From assembly GCA_025362495.1 (NCBI GenBank), contig JANYGI010000160.1:22031-86030 (forward strand): a stretch of DNA of 64,000 bases. The letters are read 5' to 3'. The stretch is from Byssovorax sp. Its GTDB lineage: Bacteria; Myxococcota_A; Polyangia; Polyangiales; Polyangiaceae. Numbering within the stretch: position 1 is the stretch's first letter; each line of letters begins with the position of its first letter. A model generated the notes under the pieces. The model was not told where the DNA came from. It searched no databases and worked only from the letters and a program-made list of their open reading frames with translations. The position numbers were made by a program, and so were the translations under genes. Of the stretch, positions 9,631-18,492 are shown piece by piece.

Positions 9631-9637
9631 CGGGCCC

Positions 9638-10411
9638 ATGAGGTGCTGCGTGCTCGCCCTCGCCGTTCTGTTCGCCGCACCGACCCTGGTGGCCTGCGGC
9701 GGCGCGCGCGATGCGACCGAGAAAGAGCTGTCGGAGCTGCGGAGCGATCTGACGCGGCTGCGCGCCGACCAGTCGCGGACGCAAGAGCGCCTCGACGCGC
9801 TCGAGATCGCGCGCGGTGGCCTCCGCGGCGCGAGCACGGCGAGCGCCGCGATCACCGACGCCCCGCCCGCGCCGCGACCGATCGATCCCGACCGCCCCGA
9901 TCTCGCCGTCGTTCGTCTCGCGCCCGACGCCGATCCCGACGACGACGCCGATACGCCGCGCCTCGATGTCCGCTCGGTCGGCTCGAACGGGACGATCGTC
10001 GATCGCGGCGCCAAGGGGAAGACGACCGGCGGCGCGCAGGACGATCTCGATCACGGGCTCGAGCTCTACAAAGCGAAGAGCTGGGACAAGGCTATCGAGG
10101 TGTTCTCGGCCTTCGTGGCCAGGAACCCCGATCACCCGAGCGCCGAGATCGCCGCGTATTTCCGGGGCGAATGCCTCTACGCCAAGGGCGACTCGCGCGG
10201 CGCCGCGCAGCAGCTCGAGGCCGTCGCGACCACGTACCCGACGGGGACGCGCGCGCCCGACGCCCTGCTGCGCGCGGCGCAGGCCTACGTGAAGCTCGGC
10301 GACAAAGACAGCGCCGATCGGATGAAGAAGAAGCTGCTCGCGACCTACCCGGGGAGCGACGCCGCGAAGAAGCTCGCGAAGACCGGCGCCGCGAAGAAGA
10401 AGAGCCCATGA
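9638..10411 (+). CDS. CpoB/YbgF-like periplasmic lipoprotein with coiled coil and TPRs (257 aa)
   Basis: The lipoprotein signal ends at Cys20 (PTLVAC). A short coiled coil follows (ELSELRSDLTRLRADQ...), then a Pro/Asp-rich linker, then three TPR-like repeats beginning LELYKAKSWDKAIEVFSAFV. The order of coiled coil then TPR matches CpoB/YbgF, which in other proteobacteria works with Tol-Pal to coordinate peptidoglycan synthesis and outer-membrane constriction. No tol genes are nearby, so the assignment is by architecture. The stop codon overlaps the ATG of the LysM gene (ATGA), so the two form a coupled envelope operon. Confidence 0.65.
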   Translation: MRCCVLALAVLFAAPTLVACGGARDATEKELSELRSDLTRLRADQSRTQERLDALEIARGGLRGASTASAAITDAPPAPRPIDPDRPDLAVVRLAPDADPDDDADTPRLDVRSVGSNGTIVDRGAKGKTTGGAQDDLDHGLELYKAKSWDKAIEVFSAFVARNPDHPSAEIAAYFRGECLYAKGDSRGAAQQLEAVATTYPTGTRAPDALLRAAQAYVKLGDKDSADRMKKKLLATYPGSDAAKKLAKTGAAKKKSP

Positions 10412-11724
10412 AGCCTGTGACCGTCTCGATCTCGATCACCCTCCAGGCCCTCGCGCTCGTGGCGGCGACGGCCGGACCTTCGTGGGCGCAAGATGCCCCG
10501 GCCGCACCCGCAGGCAACGGAGACACGCAGGGCGCGCCCACCGTCACGATCGTCCAGGCTCCCGCGGCGCCGACGTACCCGGGCTCGCTGCCGTCCGCGG
10601 GCTTCGATCCCGACGCGCACCTCGGGCCCGGCTCGCACTCGCTCACCGACATCAACCGTGGCGATCGGCTCGACGACGGGAGCACCTCGACCGGGACGAC
10701 GTCGTTCCGCGGCACCGCGAACGGCAGCTTCGTCGTCGATGGGCAGTCGGTCCCCGACGGCCACACCGTTCGTCGCGGCGACACGCTCTGGGAGATCTCG
10801 GGGCGCTATTACCAGAACCCGTACCAGTGGCCGAAGCTCTGGTCGTTCAACCCGCAGATCCACAATCCACACTGGATTTACCCTGGCGATCGCGTGCGCT
10901 TGCGCGACGGCTCGGCCGGCTTCTCGACGACGACGATCGGCGTCGTCCGGCCGCACGGCGCCGTCCCGCCGCAGACGATCTTCCTCCGCGACACGGGCTG
11001 GGTCGACGATCGCACCGACGACACCTGGGGCGAGCTCGTCGGCGCGCCCGACGACAAGATGTTCCTCAGCGAAGGCGACGAGATCTACCTCCAGATCGCC
11101 GACGGCCACGACGTGCAGGTCGGCGACGATCTCACGCTGTTCCGCCCGATCCGCACGGTCGAGAACGAGAACGCCAGGGGTGAGCTGGTCTCCATCCGCG
11201 GCACCGCGAAGATCGATCGCTACAACCCGAAGACGCGGATGGTGCGCGCGCGCATCACCGAGGCGCTCGACGTGATCGAGCGCGGCGCCAAGGCTGGCCC
11301 GGTGACGCGCCGGTTCGACGTCGTCCCGCCGGTGCCCGCCGACGCGGATCTCGACGCCAACATCCTGGCCTCGCTCTACCCGAACCAGGTCTACGTGCAG
11401 AACCAGGTGGTGTTCATCGACAAGGGAGCGAAGGAGGGCGTGAAGCCCGGCCAGCGCTTCTTCGCGATCCGTCGTGGTGATCGCTGGGCGCAGAACATTC
11501 ACACCGCCGGCTCGCAGGCGATCGTCCGGCCGCGCGTCGAGGACGATCGGTTCGCCAGGGTCGACACCTTGAAGTTCGGCGTCGACAACGATCTCTTGCC
11601 CGACGAGACCTACGCCGAGCTGCGGGTGCTGCGGACGCGCGACCACACCGCGGCGGCGCTCGTCGTGGCGACGAAGCACGAGATCGAGCGCAACGCCCGG
11701 CTGATCTCCAGGAAGGGCATGTAG
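10408..11724 (+). CDS. Secreted LysM-domain protein (438 aa)
   Basis: A Sec signal peptide with a cleavage site after WAQ (residue 28) precedes an Ala/Pro linker and one LysM domain at about residues 119-166 (HTVRRGDTLWEISGRYY...YPGDRVRL). LysM binds peptidoglycan GlcNAc. The C-terminal 270 residues form a beta-rich region with a further VKPGQRFFAIRRGDRW motif, like those in FlgT- or LPS-assembly-associated LysM proteins, but I do not recognise it firmly. It overlaps the upstream CpoB-like gene by 4 bp, and both probably act on the periplasmic wall. A GT-rich stretch of 108 bp ends in the next unexplained region. Confidence 0.75.
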   Translation: MKPVTVSISITLQALALVAATAGPSWAQDAPAAPAGNGDTQGAPTVTIVQAPAAPTYPGSLPSAGFDPDAHLGPGSHSLTDINRGDRLDDGSTSTGTTSFRGTANGSFVVDGQSVPDGHTVRRGDTLWEISGRYYQNPYQWPKLWSFNPQIHNPHWIYPGDRVRLRDGSAGFSTTTIGVVRPHGAVPPQTIFLRDTGWVDDRTDDTWGELVGAPDDKMFLSEGDEIYLQIADGHDVQVGDDLTLFRPIRTVENENARGELVSIRGTAKIDRYNPKTRMVRARITEALDVIERGAKAGPVTRRFDVVPPVPADADLDANILASLYPNQVYVQNQVVFIDKGAKEGVKPGQRFFAIRRGDRWAQNIHTAGSQAIVRPRVEDDRFARVDTLKFGVDNDLLPDETYAELRVLRTRDHTAAALVVATKHEIERNARLISRKGM

Positions 11725-12180
11725 CCCGGCTCCGCGCTGTCCCCGATCGATTCCCGACCCGCCGCAACCTTTCGTGACAGTTCGCAGGCGCCGCGGTCAA
11801 CAGGAGTCGGGGACAGCAACAAGGAGCCATCAATGGCACGTTCGCTCACCGCATCCATCGCATTCCGGGCTTCGACGACGCGGCGGGCCAGTATTGCGGC
11901 GGCCGCCCGGGCCACGAGCCCAGGATCCCGACTCTGCAGCTCGATCGATCCAGGAGAGCATCTCGGACACCTATACTGTCCTCGCCGAGCGCGTGGCGGC
12001 TCCGCCCGAGGGCGAGAGCTCGGCCGTCGAGGAGGCGACCTCGATCGCGTCCATGGGTGTCGATCCACGATACATCCAGTTGACGAAAAATCCGCCCGCG
12101 CGGATCGCTCGCGGATCTCGCTGACGCCGCATTTTCTCGCTTCGGTCCGGGGCTCGGGTGAGATAGCGTCAGCTACCCCC
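11725..12180. other. 456-bp gap with a possible small frameshifted gene
   Basis: The best candidate here is an ATG at 11833 with AAGGAG 7 nt upstream. Its frame stays open but loses protein-like character after about 40 codons. Another frame then reads plausibly (SDTYTVLAERVAAPPEGE) to a stop near 12124. This could be a short gene with a frameshift, or chance. Just before 12181 the sequence TAGCGT lies 11 nt from the GTG of the next gene and may be its -10 box. Nothing else is seen. Confidence 0.25.
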
Positions 12181-13380
12181 GTGAAATACCCCTCGACCTC
12201 TCCGCGTGCGCTCACTGGCCTCCTCATCGCGGCGTCGGCGCTCGTCGCCGCGTGCGGCACCAGCACCCCCGATCCGATCACCACGACCGCCGCCACCAGC
12301 GGTGGAGCGGGGGGATCGGGCACCACCGGCACCTCCGACGCCACGAGCACGGCCCAGGGCACGGGCGGCTCGGGCGGGGTGGACATGCCCCCTCCGGCGA
12401 TGCGCAAGACGCTCTCCGGCGACATCACCTGGAAGGTGACGTTCGACGCCGCGGCCCAGACGGCCGGCGCGACCGACTGCAGCTACACGCGTCACTACGA
12501 GGCGAAGGAAGACACGTCGGCTCCGTGGCTCTGCCCGGACTGCCAGATCGCGTACCTCGCCGACGTGACGATGACCGCCGGCGCGACCGACTGCTTCCCG
12601 CAGGTGAGCGACACGCCGCCGGCCAAGACCGAGTGGATCGGCTACGGCAACGGCAAGTTCTATCGCGCCCCGGGCGGCCCGCTCAACGAGCAGGGCACTT
12701 CGGTCGTCGGTGCAACGATGGTGACGATGGCCAACAGCGTCCCCCCGGCCGCCGCGCCGAAGGGTGGTATGCTCAACTTCGACGTCACGGGGAGCTTCAC
12801 TCCCGGCATCGAGGCCGGCGATCCGAAGAACGGCTGGGTGTCCCCCGCGACGTACGCGTGCGGCTGGCCCAAGGCCGATCCGCCGCCGTACACCGGCGAT
12901 TACTCGCTCAAGGTGGGTGGCGTCCTCCCGGACGGCCTCTTCCACGACTCGTGCAACGAGGCGGTCCGCCTCCACGACTTCAAGGGCACGTACCTCGTCG
13001 TCGACATGTCGGCGATCGACTGCCCCCCTTGCAACACGATGGCCGGCGCGGAGGAGAAGTTCATCGCCGACATGGCCGCGAAGAACATCAAGGTCAACAT
13101 GATAACCCTGATGGCGCCGTCGCTCGCCAACACCACCGGCGTGACGAGCAAGAAGCAGATCGACGCCTGGATCAAGAAGTACAAGCTGACGACGCCGATC
13201 CTCTCGGACCGGAGCTGGGGCCTCAGCACCTTTGGCGTCGCGATCCCGGCCGCCATGCTCGGGTATCCCTCGCTGGCGATCGTCGACAAGAACCTGAAGG
13301 TGCTGTCGTTCGAGTCCGGCTTCGGCGACTTCACCGCGATCGAGGCGGAGATCGCCAAGGACGCCGCGGCGAACCCCTGA
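12181..13380 (+). CDS. Thioredoxin-fold (TlpA/peroxiredoxin-like) lipoprotein (399 aa)
   Basis: The lipoprotein signal ends at Cys25 (ASALVAAC), with a Thr/Gly linker after it. The middle 200 residues are of unknown fold, with paired Cys (WLCPDCQIAY). The C-terminus is a thioredoxin fold: LVVDMSAIDCPPCNTMAG with the CPPC redox pair at about residues 281-284, then the strand and cis-Pro region (GYPSLAIVDKNLKVLS). TlpA-type lipoproteins reduce disulfides or mature c-type cytochromes in the periplasm. The start is a GTG at 12181, because upstream codons in this frame lack a signal peptide. It is convergent with the membrane-protein operon, separated by 8 bp. Confidence 0.75.
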   Translation: MKYPSTSPRALTGLLIAASALVAACGTSTPDPITTTAATSGGAGGSGTTGTSDATSTAQGTGGSGGVDMPPPAMRKTLSGDITWKVTFDAAAQTAGATDCSYTRHYEAKEDTSAPWLCPDCQIAYLADVTMTAGATDCFPQVSDTPPAKTEWIGYGNGKFYRAPGGPLNEQGTSVVGATMVTMANSVPPAAAPKGGMLNFDVTGSFTPGIEAGDPKNGWVSPATYACGWPKADPPPYTGDYSLKVGGVLPDGLFHDSCNEAVRLHDFKGTYLVVDMSAIDCPPCNTMAGAEEKFIADMAAKNIKVNMITLMAPSLANTTGVTSKKQIDAWIKKYKLTTPILSDRSWGLSTFGVAIPAAMLGYPSLAIVDKNLKVLSFESGFGDFTAIEAEIAKDAAANP

Positions 13381-13388
13381 TCCCAGCT

Positions 13389-13784
13389 CTAGCGGAGCCA
13401 CCCCGGCACGAAGGCCGGGGAGCTCAGCGCCAGGACGATCGCCGCTGCCGCCAGCACTGCACCGCCGTGAATGGCGGCGCGCGCGACGGCCGCGGCGGGG
13501 CGGCCGTGATCGTCGCCGAGCGCGTCGAGCGAGGCCAGCGCGTAGGCCACTGGCAGCACCAGGGCGAGGCCGAGGAGCGGTGAGGCGGACTCGTCGGCCG
13601 CGTGCGGCGTGACCAGCGCCGCGAGCACGAGATAACCGGTGAAGAGATAGACTGTCGGGCTCGCGAGGCGCGCCGTCACGCGCCGGCCGCGCCCGGCCAG
13701 GATCCCGCGTCGCGCGCCGACGAGGGCCGCCCCGAAGGCGACGGCGATCCACGCGAGACAGACAATCCAGGCGCCGGGCCTCAC
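13389..13784 (-). CDS. Small membrane protein of the radical-SAM operon (131 aa)
   Basis: Not recognised. Four hydrophobic segments are visible: WIVCLAWIAVAFG near the start, TVYLFTGYLVLAALV, LLGLALVLPVAYALA and VLAAAAIVLALSS at the end. The start is the GTG at 13784 within GTGA, so the gene overlaps the stop of the upstream membrane gene by 4 bp. It is the last gene of a four-gene operon that begins with a radical-SAM/SPASM enzyme. No metal-binding or catalytic motif stands out. Confidence 0.6.
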   Translation of the reverse strand: MRPGAWIVCLAWIAVAFGAALVGARRGILAGRGRRVTARLASPTVYLFTGYLVLAALVTPHAADESASPLLGLALVLPVAYALASLDALGDDHGRPAAAVARAAIHGGAVLAAAAIVLALSSPAFVPGWLR

Positions 13785-14173
13785 GGCGGGGCGCTCTCGG
13801 TCGAGAGTGGCAGTGGCGTCGGGGTCTGGTGGGTGAGAGTCCAGCCGAAGTACACGAAGTCGACGAGGAGGATCATCGCGCCGGCGCGGGCGATGGAGAG
13901 GATGGTCTCGGGGCGGGCGATCGCCTTTGAAAGGCGGCCTTTTGCGCTCAGACTCCACACGATGGCGGCGGCCGCGGAGGCGGCGACGAGAGCCAGCGCC
14001 GTGGTCCCGAACCAGCCCATCGCGAAGCCTCGCGGGGTGGCCTCGAAGGCCCAGCGGCGCTCGAGCGGGTAATACCAGGGCAGCGCCCAGCGCCCTGCCG
14101 TCGCAGCGAGGTAGACCACGCCGTAGACGCCGCGGGCGACCAGGAGCGCGGCGAACACCCGCGCGGCTTTCAC
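13781..14173 (-). CDS. Small membrane protein of the radical-SAM operon (130 aa)
   Basis: Not recognised. Three transmembrane segments are likely at about residues 5-26, 50-72 and 92-114 (GAMILLVDFVYFGWTL), with a Thr/Pro-rich cytoplasmic or periplasmic tail. It has aromatic-rich loops (WALPWYYPLERRWAF). It starts 31 bp after the preceding membrane gene and overlaps the next by GTGA, so it is part of the same transcript as the radical-SAM gene. Confidence 0.6.
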   Translation of the reverse strand: MKAARVFAALLVARGVYGVVYLAATAGRWALPWYYPLERRWAFEATPRGFAMGWFGTTALALVAASAAAAIVWSLSAKGRLSKAIARPETILSIARAGAMILLVDFVYFGWTLTHQTPTPLPLSTESAPP

Positions 14174-14204
14174 CGGATCACCCGTGATTTGAAGCCGAGT
14201 ACGC

Positions 14205-14690
14205 TCATCCGAGCCCTCGCACCGAGGTGATCAGGAGCCCGGCGATGACGTCGAACCACACCACGGCACAGACCAGCAGGCTCATCGCGGCGTAGACGCG
14301 GGCGAGCGCCGGGGACTCGGCCGGCCGCAGCGTGAAGGCCAGCGCGCCGAGGCCGACGGCCACGGTGAGGGTGAGCGACGCATAGACCTCTTTGAGATCG
14401 AACAGCGCCGAATATGCCGGGGCAAAGCGGTCGAGGTAGAGCCCGCGGACCTGGACGCGGTAGCTCGGGTAGACCGTCGCGCCGAGGAGAAACGTGATCA
14501 CGTACCCGACCGAGACGACCTTGGCGTAGACCTTTTCGAGCGCCTCGCGCGCGAAGTTGCCGCGGAGATAATGCCGCATTTGCAAGGCGTGGTGCGTCGC
14601 CGCGCCGATGAGGACGATGGCCGCGCCCGCGTGGAGGAGCAGCAAGGCGCGGCGGGCGCCGAAGAAGACCACGCCGTCGGTGGCGATCAT
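14205..14690 (-). CDS. Four-helix membrane protein with His pair (161 aa)
   Basis: Not recognised. Four hydrophobic helices are visible, the first being ALLLLHAGAAIVLIGAATHH with several His in or near the membrane (HAG, THHALQMRH). The later helices include VGYVITFLLGATVYPSY and LTLTVAVGLGALAF. The His residues could bind heme or metal, but no canonical motif proves this. The ATG at 14690 overlaps the radical-SAM stop (ATGA), indicating translational coupling and a shared role with that enzyme. Confidence 0.62.
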   Translation of the reverse strand: MIATDGVVFFGARRALLLLHAGAAIVLIGAATHHALQMRHYLRGNFAREALEKVYAKVVSVGYVITFLLGATVYPSYRVQVRGLYLDRFAPAYSALFDLKEVYASLTLTVAVGLGALAFTLRPAESPALARVYAAMSLLVCAVVWFDVIAGLLITSVRGLG

Positions 14691-15880
14691 GCGGCGCTCG
14701 TCGAGGCGCGGTGAGCGAGGACGCGCGGGCACTCGGGATCGGGCGCGAACGTGCCAGTGCGCCGCGAGACGATCTGGCACCCTCCGCGGCAGACGGCGAA
14801 GAGAGGGCAGGTTACGCAGGGCGCGGCGGGGGCGGCGTGATAGGCGCGGATCGCCGTGAGATCCGGGCCTTCGTCCCACGCGGCGCCCACGTCGGCGGCC
14901 GAGCGGCGGAGGGCGACGGGGCGCTCTCCATCACCGGACGCGACGAGCGAGAAGAAGCTGCAGCCCGCGAGGGTACCGTCGACGCGCATCGCGCCGAGGT
15001 GGCGGGCGGCCTCGCAGCCGAAGACGCCGAGGGCTTCGAGGGTGGCCGGCGCGTCGCTCACGGCCGCGAGGAGCGAGGCCGAGAGCAGCGGCACCATCGC
15101 GCAGTCGATGCGCACGCGGAGCCGCTTTTTGCCGATGATCTCGGCGATCAAAGGCCAGAGCTGCGCCACCTGATCGGGGGTGAGCCGGAGCTCGTCGTAG
15201 GTGGCCGAGTCGGCGCGGCCGGCCGGCTTGTAGCGGAGGAGCTGGATCTCGCCGGCGCCGAGCGAGGCTACATGATCGGCCGTAGCGAGCAGGCTCGGGA
15301 GCGAGCGCGACGTGAGGACCACGTTGACGCCGGTGGGGATCCCCGCGTCGCAAAGCAAGCCAATCGCCCGCTCGGCGTGGGCCTTTCCATCGAACCCGCG
15401 CACGGCCTCGTAGGCCTCGCCGACGCCGTCGTGGCTGACGTTGATCTGGGCGAAGCCGGTGAGCTCGTGGGCGCGATCACGGGTGAGGCCGATGCCGCTC
15501 GTCGTGAGCACGGGCACGAGGCCGAGCCGACGCGCGAAGGCTGCAATTTGCGGCAAATCGTGGCGCGTGAGGGGCTCGCCGCCGCCGAGCGCGACGGTGG
15601 AGACGCCGGCCGCGCGGGCCGCTTCGAGGCGCGCGAGGATCGACTCGATCGGGGGCTCGTACCCGTCGGGGCGCGCGTCGAGGTAGCAGCCTTCGCAGGG
15701 CGCGGGGCAGCGCGAGGTGACCGCGATGTGGAGCTCGAGCGGCCGTGTCGCGGGGCCGAGCGCGTGGCCGTGATCGACGCCGAGGCGCGCCGCGAGGGCG
15801 TCGTCGACGGCGACGAGCGTGGCGTCGTCGAGGCGAACCCACGCGCCGAAGGGCTCGGGGCGCGACCAGGGAGGCGACAT
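14687..15880 (-). CDS. Radical SAM protein with SPASM-like C-terminus (397 aa)
   Basis: A radical SAM enzyme: the [4Fe-4S] motif is C58-x3-C62-x2-C65 in SRCPAPCEGCYLD, followed by the SAM-binding GGGEPL at the end of beta-2. The C-terminus is Cys-rich in SPASM style (GCEAARHLG, LAGCSFF, CVTCPLFAVCRGGCQ, PECPRV), suggesting auxiliary clusters as in anaerobic sulfatase-maturating and peptide-modifying enzymes. No precursor peptide or sulfatase gene is next to it. Three membrane-protein genes follow with 4-bp overlaps, so the product probably works at the membrane. The start ATG at 15880 has TACGGT 7 nt upstream and no Shine-Dalgarno. It is divergent from the transglycosylase gene. Confidence 0.82.
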   Translation of the reverse strand: MSPPWSRPEPFGAWVRLDDATLVAVDDALAARLGVDHGHALGPATRPLELHIAVTSRCPAPCEGCYLDARPDGYEPPIESILARLEAARAAGVSTVALGGGEPLTRHDLPQIAAFARRLGLVPVLTTSGIGLTRDRAHELTGFAQINVSHDGVGEAYEAVRGFDGKAHAERAIGLLCDAGIPTGVNVVLTSRSLPSLLATADHVASLGAGEIQLLRYKPAGRADSATYDELRLTPDQVAQLWPLIAEIIGKKRLRVRIDCAMVPLLSASLLAAVSDAPATLEALGVFGCEAARHLGAMRVDGTLAGCSFFSLVASGDGERPVALRRSAADVGAAWDEGPDLTAIRAYHAAPAAPCVTCPLFAVCRGGCQIVSRRTGTFAPDPECPRVLAHRASTSAA

Positions 15881-15887
15881 GCGGCGC

Positions 15888-15893
15888 ACCGTA
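15888..15893 (-). promoter_or_regulatory. -10-like box TACGGT, putative leaderless promoter
   Basis: Read on the minus strand, TACGGT is followed by GCGCCGC (7 nt) and the ATG of the radical-SAM gene. It lies in the 112-bp divergent region shared with the transglycosylase promoter. Confidence 0.45.
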
Positions 15894-15955
15894 CCGCGAC
15901 TCGCGCCGGGATGCTCGAAGGAGCGCGAGGCGTTGCGCCTCCCCATGCGAAGGCT

Positions 15956-15984
15956 TTGGGCGATCGGACGAGATGGACTAGGCT
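15956..15984 (+). promoter_or_regulatory. Putative promoter TTGGGC-N17-TAGGCT, leaderless
   Basis: TTGGGC (15956-15961) and TAGGCT (15979-15984) are spaced by 17 nt. The GTG start at 15993 follows 8 nt after the -10 box. The GGACTAGGCTC core is identical to that before the gene at 9638. Confidence 0.55.
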
Positions 15985-15992
15985 CCGCAGCC

Positions 15993-18467
15993 GTGATTGG
16001 CCGATTTCTACGCTGGTCGGCTCTCGCCGCGGGCCTCCTTGGATCCACGGGCTCCGGCTGCGCGCCGGCGCTGCCCCCTTCGGCCGCGCCGATCGCGCCG
16101 TATCCGCTGCCCGCGCTGCCGCCCGCTTCGCCGCCGCTCGCGGAGACGGTGGCGCCGCCGCCCGCGCCGCTCCCGCCCGCCGATCCCACGCTGTTCGAGC
16201 CGGCGCGGATCACGCTCGTGCTCGACGATCCGCGCCTCGCCGCGGTGAAGATCGAGGCCAATCGCGAGGCGTTTCCCCGCGCCGCTCAGGCCATGAGCGC
16301 CGCGATGACCGCGACGCCGCCGACGGCCGAGGAGCGCCCGGCGTGGCTCTATCAGCTCGGTCGCCTGCGCGCGCTCGGCGGAGATCCGGCGGGCGCGGCA
16401 AAGGCCTTTCAGGACTCGGCCGCGACGCCGTGGGCCCTCGCCGACTACGCCCACTTGCAGGCCGCGCAATGGCTGGTCGGAGCAGGCCAGTTCGATCCGG
16501 CGCTGGTCGAGGCCAGGGCGATTGGCAAGGACGCTCCCGTGGGCGCCGCCGTCGATCTGGTGATGGCCGACGCGCTCCTCGGCAAGAACGACATCGAGGG
16601 CGCCGCGGTGCGATTCCGCGCCTACCTCGCGCGCGACAAGCACCCTCCGCAGTGGTCGACGGTGGCGCTCCGGTTCGCGAACGCGCTGCTCCAGCGCCCG
16701 AGCGAGGCGCACTCGGAGGAGGCCTATCGGCTGGCGCGGCGGGTGATCGAGGAGTCCACCGGCGGGGCGGGGGCGGGCACCGGCAAGGATCTGGAGAAGC
16801 AAGCTCTCGACACGATCCCGCACAAGCACCGTGCCGCCCTGGAGCGGACGACGCCGGAGGACATGCTGGCGCGCGCGCGGGCCTTCGCGGGCTCGCAGCA
16901 GTACCGGGAAGCGGTGCTGGTGACCGACCGGATCGTGCGGACGCCGAAGGGGAAGAAGCCGAGCGAGTACACCTGTGATCTCTGGATGGTGCGCAGCGAC
17001 TCGCTGACGAAGCTGAAGAAGAAGCCCGAGGCCGCCGACGCGTTCAAGAGCACCATCGAGAAGTGCGCCGGGCAGCCGCGGCGGGTCGAGGCGCTCTTCC
17101 TCGGGGCGCGGGCCTCGGCGTCCGCGGGCCGGCAAATCGAGTCGATCGCGCGCTTCGCCCTCGTCGAGAAGGAGTTCCCGAAGCATCGCCTGGCCGACGA
17201 CGCGCGCCTCCGCGGGGCCCGGGCGGCGCTCGACGCCGGCGACGAGGCGAAGTTCAAGGCCATGCTCGGCACCATCGCCGACGATTACCCCGAGGGCGAT
17301 CTGGCGGGTGATGGCCTGTTCGAGCTGGCGCTGCTCGACGTGGGCAAGCACGACTGGCAGGCGGCGATAGCGCCGCTCGAGAAGGCGTCGAGCCGCGCCC
17401 CGCACGAGCGGGCGTACTTCGCGGCGGGGCGGCTGCCCTATTACCTGGCGCGCGCGCACCTCGAGACGGGGCAGGCCGATAAAGGCCTCTCCGAGCTCGC
17501 CGGGGTGATCCGCGATTACCCGCTCTCGTATTACATGGCGCTGGCGTACGCCCGCCTCGCCGAGCGAGATCGCCCCGCCGCCGAGCGCGCCGTGGCCGAC
17601 GCGATCGCGCGCGAGCCCGAGGGGACCTTCACCATCGCGCGCGGCGCCTGGGCCGATGATCCCGGCTTCCTGCGCGCGGTCGAGCTGATCCGCCAGGGCG
17701 ATCCCAGGCTGGCGAAGGGCGAGCTCGACAAGCTCGGCGTCGGCGCCCGCACCGCCCCGCGCGAGCTGACCTGGGCGTCGGCGTTCCTGCTCTCGCGCGC
17801 GGGCGCCGTCACGGCCTCTCACGGGTTCATGCGCTCGGGGATGAACAGCAACGCAGCCCCCGGGAACGAGCTCGTCGACTGGCTCGATCATTACCCGGTG
17901 GGGCGCTGGCGGGCGCCGTGGGAGGTGGCCTATCCGCGCCCGTTCCTCGCCCCGGTGACGGCGGAGACCAGGCGCTCCGGCCTGCCCGAGGCGTGGGCCT
18001 ACGCGATCATGCGCGAAGAGTCGGCCTTCGATCCTCGCGTCGTCTCGCCGGCCAAGGCCTTTGGACTGATGCAGCTCATCGTACCGACGGCGAAGAAGAT
18101 GGCCGAGCCGCTCGGGCTCCCGTGGGACGAAGAGTCGTTGAAGCACCCCGAGGTGAACGTGGCCGTCGGGTGTCGTTATCTGACGATCCTGCGCGGGCAG
18201 TTCCCCGACAATCCGCTCCTGGCGATACCGGGCTACAACGCCGGCGGCGGCGCCCCGAAGAAGTGGATCGGTGAGCGCCCCGGCGACGACTTCGACCTGT
18301 GGGTGGAGCGGATCCCCTACGAGGAGACGCGGATGTACACCAAGCGGGTGATCACCAGCCTGACGGCCTACGAGTTCCTCTATGCGCGGGATCGCCCGAG
18401 CGAGGCCCGCAATTCGCCGCTGGCGGCGAGCCCGACCGCCAAGCTTGCGGGCGCGGGCTCACCGTAG
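15993..18467 (+). CDS. Soluble lytic murein transglycosylase (Slt-type lipoprotein, 824 aa)
   Basis: A long alpha-helical superhelical region (repeats such as EEAYRLARRVI and GLFELALLDVGKHDWQAA) leads to a C-terminal SLT catalytic domain. The catalytic Glu is in IMREESAFDP (about residue 676), followed by AFGLMQLIVPTAKKMA and IPGYNAGGGAPKKW, the classic Slt motifs. Slt enzymes cleave the MurNAc-GlcNAc bond, forming 1,6-anhydro ends. The N-terminus has a signal with a probable lipidated Cys23 (GSTGSGC) and a Pro/Ala linker, so it is anchored in the envelope. The GTG at 15993 was chosen because it begins the signal peptide and follows a promoter-like box by 8 nt; an ATG at 15945 is an alternative. 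Confidence 0.88.
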   Translation: MIGRFLRWSALAAGLLGSTGSGCAPALPPSAAPIAPYPLPALPPASPPLAETVAPPPAPLPPADPTLFEPARITLVLDDPRLAAVKIEANREAFPRAAQAMSAAMTATPPTAEERPAWLYQLGRLRALGGDPAGAAKAFQDSAATPWALADYAHLQAAQWLVGAGQFDPALVEARAIGKDAPVGAAVDLVMADALLGKNDIEGAAVRFRAYLARDKHPPQWSTVALRFANALLQRPSEAHSEEAYRLARRVIEESTGGAGAGTGKDLEKQALDTIPHKHRAALERTTPEDMLARARAFAGSQQYREAVLVTDRIVRTPKGKKPSEYTCDLWMVRSDSLTKLKKKPEAADAFKSTIEKCAGQPRRVEALFLGARASASAGRQIESIARFALVEKEFPKHRLADDARLRGARAALDAGDEAKFKAMLGTIADDYPEGDLAGDGLFELALLDVGKHDWQAAIAPLEKASSRAPHERAYFAAGRLPYYLARAHLETGQADKGLSELAGVIRDYPLSYYMALAYARLAERDRPAAERAVADAIAREPEGTFTIARGAWADDPGFLRAVELIRQGDPRLAKGELDKLGVGARTAPRELTWASAFLLSRAGAVTASHGFMRSGMNSNAAPGNELVDWLDHYPVGRWRAPWEVAYPRPFLAPVTAETRRSGLPEAWAYAIMREESAFDPRVVSPAKAFGLMQLIVPTAKKMAEPLGLPWDEESLKHPEVNVAVGCRYLTILRGQFPDNPLLAIPGYNAGGGAPKKWIGERPGDDFDLWVERIPYEETRMYTKRVITSLTAYEFLYARDRPSEARNSPLAASPTAKLAGAGSP

Positions 18468-18492
18468 AGCGCCAATCGAGCGGCGGTGATGG

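Noticed and set aside
12169..13752. 527-codon minus-strand frame over the thioredoxin-fold gene
   Set aside because: Arg-rich shadow; the plus strand has a lipobox, CPPC motif and thioredoxin fold.
14711..16978. 755-codon plus-strand frame running across the radical-SAM gene into the transglycosylase
   Set aside because: Shadow of the radical-SAM gene in its first half and off-frame to the transglycosylase in the second.
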